Positions 1-6,902 of a stretch of DNA of 12,723 nt are shown here, one piece after another. Under the pieces are notes generated by a model that saw only the letters and a list, made by a program, of their open reading frames with translations, was not told where the DNA came from and did not search any database. The DNA lies in the NCBI GenBank assembly GCA_903934745.1, contig CAIZOZ010000428.1, positions 1 through 12,723 on the forward strand. The letters run 5' to 3'. The first letter of the stretch is position 1. Each line of letters begins with the position of its first letter. The translations under genes were made by a program, and so were the position numbers. Source of the stretch: an uncultured cyanobacterium. GTDB lineage: Bacteria > Cyanobacteriota > Cyanobacteriia > PCC-6307 > Cyanobiaceae.

Positions 1-270
1 GACGCGGTGATCAAACTGCGTAAGAAAGTGGGCAACGAAGCCCTGGCCGAGCGGGGCCAGGTGCAGCAGAACCATCGGTACTGCACGATTCCCCACCAGC
101 TCAAGGCTGTGGTGCCGATTGTCGATGGCCGCTATCTGAGGGCCGAATCCCAGAAGACGGCGCTGGCCGCGGCTGCCGGTCTGCCCTTGGCAAGCACCCC
201 GTCGCTCGGCCAGGTTGTGCCTGAGCCGGTGGCGGCCCCAGCGAGCTCGGTGAACGGGGGCCAAGGCTGA
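1..270 (+). CDS. ndhK: NAD(P)H-quinone oxidoreductase subunit K, C-terminal part (5' end outside window)
   Basis: The reading frame is open from base 1 and ends at a TGA at 268-270, so only the last ~89 codons are present. The start of the visible part (DAVIKLRKKVGNEALAERGQ) followed by a QQNHRYCTIPHQLKAVVPIVDGRYL-like stretch is typical of the C-terminus of cyanobacterial NdhK. NdhK is the PSST/NuoB homologue that carries the last iron-sulfur cluster (N2) of the NDH-1 peripheral arm; the cluster-binding cysteines lie upstream, outside this window. The Ala/Pro/Gly-rich tail after residue ~50 of the visible part is a variable extension. It lies 164 bp upstream of ndhJ in the same orientation, matching the conserved cyanobacterial ndhC-ndhK-ndhJ order. 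Identification rests on the C-terminal similarity together with the adjacent ndhJ. Confidence 0.88.
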   Translation, partial: DAVIKLRKKVGNEALAERGQVQQNHRYCTIPHQLKAVVPIVDGRYLRAESQKTALAAAAGLPLASTPSLGQVVPEPVAAPASSVNGGQG

Positions 271-434
271 TCGTTGCCTGGGCCTGGTCCGCAGCCGTCT
301 GCTCTGTCGGGAGCAAGGCCTTTCGCGGCCACAGCTCTTCTCTTATCAGTTCACAGCTCGTCCTCGACCACAGCCGTCCCCCGCTCCCCAGCCCTCCTTT
401 CGCCTCTCCTGGCCGCCCTTTCCACCCCAGAGCC

Positions 435-1010
435 ATGCCCGACGACACCGCCGCTGTTACCGCCACCTCACCGGCGCCGGGGCCGCTGAGCACCTGGCTG
501 AGCCAGCAGGGATTCGATCATGCGGTGTTGCCGCCCGACCATCTCGGTGTCGAGGTGATCGGCGTTGAGCCGGCTTGCCTGCCACTGGTGGTGACGGCAC
601 TCAAGGCCACGGGCTTCGATTACCTGCAGTGCCAGGGTGGCTACGACGAAGGCCCGGGTGGTCGTCTGGTGAGCTTCTACAACCTGGTGAAACTGGCCGG
701 CGTGGCCGATCACATCGCCCCCGCCTCCGCGCCCCCCGGCACCACCCAGGCCCTTCCCGCCGACCTGCGCCTCGAAGAGGTGCGGCTCAAGGTGTTCCTG
801 GCCCGGGATGGCGATCTCACCATTCCCAGCCTCTATGGGCTGTTCCGCGGCGCCGACTGGCAGGAGCGCGAAACCTTTGACATGTTCGGTATCCAGTTTG
901 AGGGCCATCCCCATCCGAAGCGGTTGCTGATGCCGGAGGACTGGAAGGGATATCCGCTGCGTAAGGACTATGTGCAGCCGGATTTCTATGAGATGCAGGA
1001 CGCCTACTGA
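435..1010 (+). CDS. ndhJ: NAD(P)H-quinone oxidoreductase subunit J
   Basis: This encodes a 191-residue protein of the complex I 30-kDa (NuoC/NdhJ) family. It is a peripheral-arm subunit of the thylakoid NDH-1 complex, which feeds electrons into plastoquinone in respiration and photosystem I cyclic flow and, in some isoforms, supports CO2 uptake. The family signature is clear at residues 144-160 (ERETFDMFGIQFEGHPH), followed by the usual KRLLMPEDW and YPLRKDYV segments. The length is normal for the family. The ATG at 435 fits the family N-terminus; a Pro/Ala-rich stretch of ~17 residues precedes the conserved region. It follows ndhK by 164 bp and is probably co-transcribed with it. No separate promoter is obvious in the gap. 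Confidence 0.96.
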   Translation: MPDDTAAVTATSPAPGPLSTWLSQQGFDHAVLPPDHLGVEVIGVEPACLPLVVTALKATGFDYLQCQGGYDEGPGGRLVSFYNLVKLAGVADHIAPASAPPGTTQALPADLRLEEVRLKVFLARDGDLTIPSLYGLFRGADWQERETFDMFGIQFEGHPHPKRLLMPEDWKGYPLRKDYVQPDFYEMQDAY

Positions 1011-1033
1011 GTCTTGTTTGTGGGTTTGCCCGC

Positions 1034-2350
1034 TCAGTCGCGGCGGTGCTTCTTGTAAAAGCGCATCACCGCCAGGGCGACGCTGCGGGGATCATGGCGC
1101 AGCGTGGCCGTGGGGCGGGCACCCTGGAGCGGGGCCCGCATCACCTCATAGCCCTGGCTGATCAGGGAGCGGGTGTCGCAGGTGACCGGTTCGGCGCCGC
1201 GCAGGCGGTAGTTCGTGACCAGGGGCGAATCGTCCAGCTCTTCCTGGGCCAGCACGCAATTGAACAGCCGCTGCTCCACGCCCAGGCTGGCCAGCTGGGC
1301 CTCGATCGCCCGCAGATGGCCGCCGACATCGAGGCCATCGGTTTCGCCCGGCTGGGTCATCAGATTGCAGATGTAGAGGCGCGGCGCCTTGCTGCGGCTG
1401 ATCGCGCTCACCAGTTCCGGCACCAGCAGATTGGGCAGCAACGAGGTGTAGAGGCTGCCGGGTCCGAGCACGATCAGATCGGCATGGGCGATCGCCTCCA
1501 GGGCGCGGGGCAGGGCCGGCGGGCGTTCGGGCATGCAGCCGAGCCGCACGATCGGGCTGGTGGCCTTGCCGATCTGCGATTCGCCTTCGATGCGCTCGCC
1601 GTTTTCCAGTTCGGCCCAGAGGCGCACATCCGCATTGGTGGCCGGCACCACCTGGCCCTGCACCGCCAGCACTCGGCTGCTGGCGGTGATCGCCGATTCG
1701 AGGCTGCCGGTGATGGCGGTGAGGGCCGTCAGGAACAGGTTGCCGAAGCTGTGGCCCTCCAGGCCGGTGCCGGAGCGGAATCTGTACTGGAACAGCCGCG
1801 TCATCAGGGGTTCCTCGGTGGACAGGGCCGCCAGGCAATTGCGGATGTCGCCGGGGGGCGCAACGCCGAACTCGCGCCGCAGCACACCGCTGCTGCCGCC
1901 GTCATCGGCGACGGTGACGATCGCCGTGAGGTTGGTGCTGTAGCGCTTCAGGCCCGAGAGCAGGGTGGACAGGCCGGTGCCACCGCCGATGGCGACGATC
2001 GCCGGGCCGCGATTGAGGCGGCGCTGGGCCAGCAGGGCATCGACCAGCACCGTGTCCTTCTCCGGGGCCAGGGCCTGCTGGATCGAGCCGAAGCTGCGGC
2101 TCTGGCCCAGCCAGATCAGGCCACCACCGATCAGCAGCACCAGGGGTCCAGTGATGCTGCGGGGCAGCACGCGCGTCAGCTGGGCCAGGGCTATTTTGAT
2201 CGCCTCCAGGATCCAGTAGATCGGCTGCAGGTCGGCCCAGACCGCGGCGCCGAGCAGCAGGATCAACAGGCCCAGGCCGGAGGTGAACATCCAGCGCTTC
2301 ACCACCAGCCCCGGTTGCAGCCAGCGGGCGGCCCGCCTGGAGCGACTCAC
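1034..2350 (-). CDS. yvcK: YvcK/CofD-like family protein (gluconeogenesis factor type) with N-terminal membrane segments
   Basis: This is a member of the YvcK (UPF0052) branch of the CofD-like superfamily. In Bacillus and mycobacteria such proteins bind UDP-N-acetylglucosamine and are needed for normal growth and cell shape on gluconeogenic carbon; the role in cyanobacteria is inferred. The nucleotide-sugar-binding motifs are visible: IGGGTGLSTLL near residue 122, VADDGGSSG near 148, PPGDIRNCL near 165, and LGPGSLYTSLLPNLLV and NLMTQPGETDGL further on. Two hydrophobic stretches at about residues 22-38 and 68-84 precede the catalytic fold, suggesting membrane anchoring. I chose the GTG at 2350 (VSRSRRAARW); the frame stays open to a TTG at 2449, but that extension is low-complexity and Arg-rich. 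An ATG at 2290 is also possible. It is convergent with ndhJ (23 bp gap) and divergent from the ABC gene. Confidence 0.9.
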   Translation of the reverse strand: MSRSRRAARWLQPGLVVKRWMFTSGLGLLILLLGAAVWADLQPIYWILEAIKIALAQLTRVLPRSITGPLVLLIGGGLIWLGQSRSFGSIQQALAPEKDTVLVDALLAQRRLNRGPAIVAIGGGTGLSTLLSGLKRYSTNLTAIVTVADDGGSSGVLRREFGVAPPGDIRNCLAALSTEEPLMTRLFQYRFRSGTGLEGHSFGNLFLTALTAITGSLESAITASSRVLAVQGQVVPATNADVRLWAELENGERIEGESQIGKATSPIVRLGCMPERPPALPRALEAIAHADLIVLGPGSLYTSLLPNLLVPELVSAISRSKAPRLYICNLMTQPGETDGLDVGGHLRAIEAQLASLGVEQRLFNCVLAQEELDDSPLVTNYRLRGAEPVTCDTRSLISQGYEVMRAPLQGARPTATLRHDPRSVALAVMRFYKKHRRD

Positions 2351-2636
2351 CAGATCTTGCCGGCGTCGATCGCCGCGGCCGACCCAGCTCGGTCGTGCGG
2401 TGGGTCGCCTCGACCTGGGAGCTTTGGCGCCGGAGCCGCGGACGGGCAAGGGGGGAGCGCCGGGTCGCGGCGGGGACGTGGACGAACTGTACGGATGGAA
2501 ACCGGTCGGGGAAAGTGAAAAGCGGCGGGGGAAACGTCAGGATGGGCTGGGTGCCATCCCCATTCCCCCGTTTCCTCCCCCAGAGCTCTTGGTTTCCAGT
2601 CTCGCTGACGTCGCCAACACTCCTCCGGATGCGCTC

Positions 2637-3407
2637 GTGGCCCAGATGGAGAAGCTCACGGTGCGCTGGGGCGCCAAGCCACCGGTGCTGGACTCGGTGG
2701 ATCTGGATCTGTTCGCCGGCGAGCGTCTGGTGGTGATTGGCCCTTCTGGGGCCGGTAAGTCCACGATCCTGCGGCTGCTCTCCGGGCTCTTGCTGCCCTC
2801 CGCCGGCAGCCTCAGCATTCACGGCGACGAGCAGACCTACCTGCGCCTCGATCAGCGCCATCCTCCCGACGTGCGGCTGGTGTTTCAGAACCCGGCCCTG
2901 CTGGCCTCGTTGACGGTGCGCGAGAACGTGGGCTTTCTGCTCTATCGCTTCAGCAAGCTGAGTGATCGGGAGATCCGCGAGCGGGTGAGCCGGGCCCTGG
3001 AGGCGGTGGGACTGGTGGGCATCGACGAGTTGCTGCCCGGAGAACTCAGTGGTGGCATGCAGAAACGGGTCAGTTTCGCCCGGGCCCTGATCGATGATCC
3101 CGGTGCCGCCGGCGGCCGCGTGCCCCTGCTGCTGTTCGATGAACCCACCGCTGGTCTCGATCCGGTGGCCTGCACCCGGGTGGAAGACCTGATCGTGCGC
3201 ACCACCGAACTCACCAATGCCTCTTCGGTGGTGGTGAGTCATGTGATCAGCACGATTGAGCGCTGTGCTGAGCGGGTGATGCTGCTCTACGAGGGCCATT
3301 TCCGCTGGAACGGCAGCATCGACGAGTTCAGGGTCACCACCGATCCCTACGTGGTGCAGTTCCGGAGCGGTAGTCTGCGCGGACCCATGCAGCCGGCGGA
3401 GCTCTGA
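2637..3407 (+). CDS. ABC transporter ATP-binding protein, MlaF/TGD3-like
   Basis: This is the ATPase of an MCE-type lipid importer/exporter. All motifs of a working ABC ATPase are present (numbering from the GTG at 2637): Walker A GPSGAGKST at 35-43, Q-loop LVFQNPALLASLTVREN near 84, signature LSGGMQKRVSFARAL near 137, Walker B LLLFDEPTAGLD near 168, and a switch histidine in VVVSHVISTIE near 202. The LTVREN and RFSKLSDREI-type helical region fits the MlaF (Ttg2A) group. The start is uncertain: GTG 2637 and ATG 2646 both give a normal N-terminus of ~256 residues, while the frame is open much further upstream in a low-complexity region overlapping the opposite-strand yvcK leader. The MCE gene follows after 4 bp, so the two form an operon. 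The membrane permease (MlaE type) is not in this window. Confidence 0.92.
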   Translation: MAQMEKLTVRWGAKPPVLDSVDLDLFAGERLVVIGPSGAGKSTILRLLSGLLLPSAGSLSIHGDEQTYLRLDQRHPPDVRLVFQNPALLASLTVRENVGFLLYRFSKLSDREIRERVSRALEAVGLVGIDELLPGELSGGMQKRVSFARALIDDPGAAGGRVPLLLFDEPTAGLDPVACTRVEDLIVRTTELTNASSVVVSHVISTIERCAERVMLLYEGHFRWNGSIDEFRVTTDPYVVQFRSGSLRGPMQPAEL

Positions 3408-3411
3408 GCCC

Positions 3412-4443
3412 ATGCGCCGCAGTGTCCGTGAGGCTCTGGTCGGATTTTCATTGATCGCTGCTGCGGGCAGCGGTTTCACCTTCTGGCTCTGGCTCAAGGG
3501 GGTGTCGATGAGCCAGAGCACCTGGACCCTGCAGGCCAGTTTTGCTGATGCGGCCGGCCTGGCGGAGCGCTCGCCGGTGGTCTATCGCGGAGTGCTGGTG
3601 GGCAATGTGCGCCGACTCAAGGTCACCGATCAGGCGGTGGTGGTCGATCTGGAGATCAACGATCCCAAGCTGCTCCTGCCCAGGCCGGTGGTGGCACGGG
3701 TGGGGGCGGCTTCCCTGCTCGGTGGTGATGCCCAGGTGGCCCTGATCAGTGCCGGCCAGCCCCTGCCGGCCAGCAGCCCTGCGCCGCGGGATCCCAGCTG
3801 CAATAACAGACGCATGGTCTGCCAGAACGGCATGGTGCAGGGGCTGAGCTCCGCCACCCTCTCCTCGGTCACCGACACGGTGCAGAAGATGCTGGATGAG
3901 GCTGACCAGCAGAAGCTCGTCAACAAGTTGGTGGCCGCCACCGTGAGCTTCGAGGCCACCGCCGACGAGACCAAGAAGCTCACCATCGATGGACAGGTGT
4001 TTCTCAAGGATGCCCAGGTGCTGGTCAACCAGCTGAATCGTTCGGCCACCAAGCTCGATCCGATCCTCGCCAACATCAACACCGCCAGCGTCGATACCGC
4101 CAAGGCCACCAGGCACATCAAGAATCTCACCGCCTCCCTTGATACCCCCAGGACCGTGGCCGATCTGCAGGCCACCCTCACCAATGCCAAGCAGCTCACC
4201 GATCGCTGGAGTGCGGTGGGGGGGGATGTGCGCAAGCTCACCGATGATCCCAAGTTCATGGATGGGATCCGCAGCGTTTCCGTAGGGCTCGGTAAGTTCT
4301 TCGGTGAGCTCTATCCGGCCCAGACCCAGGCCGCCAAGGAGCGGGACGATCAGAAGCGCCAGGAGCGTGAGCAGAGCCCCAAGCCGCCACCCGCTTCGAG
4401 CCGCTTCGCGCCGCGCTCCAGTGGGGCGGCGCCCAGTCCTTAG
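3412..4443 (+). CDS. MCE (MlaD) family substrate-binding protein, Ycf22/TGD2-like
   Basis: This 343-residue protein has one N-terminal signal-anchor helix (about residues 8-29) and a single MCE domain at about 38-115, with the usual GLAERSPVVYRGVLVGNV start and an LLGGDAQVALIS end. A long helical, Lys/Asp/Thr-rich region (about 150-310) follows, which in this family forms the coiled tunnel extension. The tail from ~310 is polar and Pro/Ser-rich. Such proteins form hexameric rings that pass phospholipids between membranes, or between the plasma membrane and thylakoids in the plastid analogue TGD2. Two cysteines at ~130 and ~137 lie in a loop just after the MCE domain and could form a disulfide. 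It starts 4 bp after the ATPase stop codon, so the pair is almost certainly translated together. The function assignment is by family; the exact substrate is not shown by sequence. Confidence 0.9.
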   Translation: MRRSVREALVGFSLIAAAGSGFTFWLWLKGVSMSQSTWTLQASFADAAGLAERSPVVYRGVLVGNVRRLKVTDQAVVVDLEINDPKLLLPRPVVARVGAASLLGGDAQVALISAGQPLPASSPAPRDPSCNNRRMVCQNGMVQGLSSATLSSVTDTVQKMLDEADQQKLVNKLVAATVSFEATADETKKLTIDGQVFLKDAQVLVNQLNRSATKLDPILANINTASVDTAKATRHIKNLTASLDTPRTVADLQATLTNAKQLTDRWSAVGGDVRKLTDDPKFMDGIRSVSVGLGKFFGELYPAQTQAAKERDDQKRQEREQSPKPPPASSRFAPRSSGAAPSP

Positions 4444-4563
4444 ACCCAGTTCCTGGACTCAAGATCCGCTGAGCCGGGGTCTGGATCCGCTGCTCGATCG
4501 CTGCCAGGGTCAGCCGGGCGCCGTGGGTTGTAGACGGCTGTCGCCTCTGCTGTGGCTCGCGGT

Positions 4564-6693
4564 TCAGACCGTGGCGATCGCCTGCATGGCGATGGCGGCG
4601 ATCGCCTGGTCGCTGGCCTTGGGCAGCTGGACGTAGCGGCCACCGGCGGCCGCGGCCAGATCCTTGCCCATGCCACTGCCGATGAACTTGCGCTCGGTGT
4701 CGATCACCAGCAGCTTGATGCCCAGGGCGCGGTAGCGGCTGGCCACCTGTTTCACCTCCTCCTTGAGGTCCACGGCTTCTTCCCCCTCCAGCGCTGGTTG
4801 CCCCAGGGAGCGGGCGAGCGGTACGTTGCCACGACCATCGGTGATCGCCACCACCACCACCTGGCCCAGATCGCCGGTGGCGAGGGCATTGGCCGCGACG
4901 CGGGCGGCCTGGGTGAGCCCATGGGCCAGGGGGGAGCCGCCGCCGCAGGGCATCGCCTCCAGCCGGCGGCGGGCGGCGGTGATCGAACGGGTGGGGGGCA
5001 GCAGCACGTCGGCCTGCTCGCCGCGGAAGGTGATCAGGGCGACTTGATCGCGGTTTTCGTAGGCCTCGGTGAGCAGCCGGATCACGGCCCCCTTAGCGCT
5101 CTGCATGCGGTTCAGGGCCATCGAGCCGCTGGCATCCACCAGGAAGATCACCAGAGCGCCGGCCTTGCGTTGCAGTTGCTTGGCCCTTAAGTCGCCATCT
5201 TCGACAATGACGTTGCGCTGCGGTTCGCGGGCACGACGCGCCTTCTGGTAGGGCGCTGCCGCCCGCAGGGTGGCATCAACGGCGATGCGTTTCACCGGCC
5301 CGCGGGGCAACATCGGCTTCACGTAGCGACCACGGCTGTCACTGAGCACCACGGCGCGGCTGCCGCTGCCGCCGCTCTTGGCCTTGGCGGCCGAGAACAG
5401 CAGCAGGTCGGGGTCGATGGCGGTGGCCTCCGGATCGAGCAGGAACTCCTCCGGAATCGAGGGTGGGGCCTGGTCTTCCGGGCTGTCGTCCTCGTCGTTG
5501 TTGTCCTCCTCGTCCGGCTCGTCGGGCTCCTGGTCGTTGTCCGGCGGCTCGGGCTCCTCCGGTGGCTGCTCCCCCTGGGGTGGTGGCGGCGGCGGCGGTT
5601 CCAGCGGCTGGTCAGGATCCGGCGGTGGCAGCTGCAGGGCCCGCGGCGCAATCACCAGGCGCACCGCCACCTGCAGGTCTTCGGCCTCCACCTGGTCGCG
5701 GCCGCTGAGGGCGGCATGGGCGCGGGCCACCCGCACCGCATAGAGCTCGGAGCGATGGCCCTCGACGCCGCCGCGCAGGGCCTCGGTCACCAGGTAGGTG
5801 ATCTGCTCGCGGCTGATGCGCACATCCGGCAGCCATTGGCGGGCCAGCAACAGCTGGGTGGCCAGGGCATCGGTTTCCTCCTGGAAGCGCTGGCGGAAGC
5901 GGTCGCTGGATTCGCCGTGATCGAGCGCCGAGCGGGTGATTGCCACCCGTTGCTCCACATCCAGCAACTGGTTGGCGGAGAGGGCAATGGCGAAGCGATC
6001 GAGCAGGTGGTCGCGCACCGCCCCCTCCTCGGGGTTGTAGGTGGCGATCAGCAGGCAGCGGCACGGGTGCGACAGGCTCAACCCTTCGCGTTCGATCCGG
6101 TTTTCACCGCTGCTGACGGCCGCCAGCAGCAAGTTGGTGATGCCGTCGTCGAGCAGGTTGAGCTCGTCGATGTAGAGCACACCGCGATGGGCTTCGGCCA
6201 GCAGCCCCGGCTGGAACACCGGAGCCCCGGCGGCCAGGGAGGCGGTGACATCGACCGACCCCAGCAGCCGGTCTTCGGTGATGCCCAGGGGCACCTGCAC
6301 AAACGGCGCCGCCACCACTTTGGTGGGCAACAGGGCGCTGACGTCGAGGCCTTCGGCATCGCCTCCGAGGGCCGTGATGCGACTGCGGGTGGGCTCGTCC
6401 CACTCCTCGGAGCGGCGAGGATCCTGGTTGAGCAGGCTGGTGCCGCTGCCGAGATCGAGCACATCGATCGGCGGTAGCAGGGCATGGAGCCCACGGGCCA
6501 GCACCGATTTGCCGGTGCCGCGGCCGCCGGCGATCACCACCCCGCCCAGGCCTGGATCCACCGCCGCCAGCAGCAAGGCCAGCTTCAAGGTGCCGTGGCC
6601 GGTGATCGCCGCCAGGGGGAAAGCACGGGCCGCGGCGGCGCTGGCCGCATCGACACTGGCGTCGCGGAGGGTGCCTGGAGGGCTGGCGACCAT
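4564..6693 (-). CDS. chlD: Magnesium chelatase ATPase-like subunit D
   Basis: ChlD works with ChlI and ChlH to insert Mg2+ into protoporphyrin IX, the first step committed to chlorophyll. The 709-residue product has the full family layout. An N-terminal AAA+ domain (about 25-260) has Walker A GGRGTGKS at 56-63 and Walker B GVLYIDELNLLDD near 171. A linker at ~355-410 is first rich in Pro (a run of eight near 366) and then in Asp/Glu. The C-terminal von Willebrand A domain (about 510-709) has the MIDAS motif DASGSM at 520-525 and AITDGRGN near 619. I chose the ATG at 6693; the frame is open to 6939 but the extra residues are unlike the family. It is divergent from the SulP-type gene and convergent with the MCE gene. 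No chlI or chlH is nearby. Confidence 0.96.
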   Translation of the reverse strand: MVASPPGTLRDASVDAASAAAARAFPLAAITGHGTLKLALLLAAVDPGLGGVVIAGGRGTGKSVLARGLHALLPPIDVLDLGSGTSLLNQDPRRSEEWDEPTRSRITALGGDAEGLDVSALLPTKVVAAPFVQVPLGITEDRLLGSVDVTASLAAGAPVFQPGLLAEAHRGVLYIDELNLLDDGITNLLLAAVSSGENRIEREGLSLSHPCRCLLIATYNPEEGAVRDHLLDRFAIALSANQLLDVEQRVAITRSALDHGESSDRFRQRFQEETDALATQLLLARQWLPDVRISREQITYLVTEALRGGVEGHRSELYAVRVARAHAALSGRDQVEAEDLQVAVRLVIAPRALQLPPPDPDQPLEPPPPPPPQGEQPPEEPEPPDNDQEPDEPDEEDNNDEDDSPEDQAPPSIPEEFLLDPEATAIDPDLLLFSAAKAKSGGSGSRAVVLSDSRGRYVKPMLPRGPVKRIAVDATLRAAAPYQKARRAREPQRNVIVEDGDLRAKQLQRKAGALVIFLVDASGSMALNRMQSAKGAVIRLLTEAYENRDQVALITFRGEQADVLLPPTRSITAARRRLEAMPCGGGSPLAHGLTQAARVAANALATGDLGQVVVVAITDGRGNVPLARSLGQPALEGEEAVDLKEEVKQVASRYRALGIKLLVIDTERKFIGSGMGKDLAAAAGGRYVQLPKASDQAIAAIAMQAIATV

Positions 6694-6902
6694 GGGTGGA
6701 GGGGGGAGCCCCAGATGTGGGCCTGGATTCGGCCCAGTCTCGCTGATCAGGGCGGCAGTGCTGGGAGCTGGCCAGCCGTGGATAATGCTGGGACGGCAAA
6801 GAATGAAACCCCGGCCTTGCTTCGTTCGGCTTCGATTCATGCCGATGCTGTCGAGGCGCCAGGCAAGAGGCAGAATCTCAGTCGTGAAGCCGGTGACGAG
6901 AC
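6694..6902. promoter_or_regulatory. Divergent intergenic region between chlD and the SulP-type gene
   Basis: This 209-bp gap must hold the 5' signals of both genes. The most AT-rich part is around 6780-6850. On the minus strand a CATTAT (complement of 6783-6788) is a plausible -10 element for chlD, about 90 bp from its start, but the -35 match is poor. On the plus strand no convincing -10/-35 pair is visible; a purine-rich GACGAG just before the ATG at 6903 could serve as a weak ribosome binding site. The call rests on gene arrangement more than on motifs. Confidence 0.3.

Noticed and set aside
1006..1038. Inverted repeat ACTGAG...CTCAGT spanning the ends of ndhJ and yvcK, as a shared bidirectional terminator
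   Set aside because: Arms are only 6 bp with a 21-base loop, and no U-tract follows on either strand.
2351..2449. N-terminal extension of YvcK starting at a TTG
   Set aside because: Arg/Pro-rich residues with no conservation expected; the GTG at 2350 gives a normal start.
1046..2518. Long plus-strand open frame opposite yvcK
   Set aside because: It is a shadow of yvcK in GC-rich DNA: Gln/Ala/Gly/Arg-rich composition with no family resemblance.
2283..2636. N-terminal extension of the ABC ATPase
   Set aside because: The residues are low-complexity and unlike ABC proteins, and the region overlaps the yvcK 5' part. The family N-terminus begins at about 2637-2646.
5378..5743. Ser/Gly-rich plus-strand frame
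   Set aside because: Antisense of the Pro- and Asp/Glu-rich linker of ChlD.
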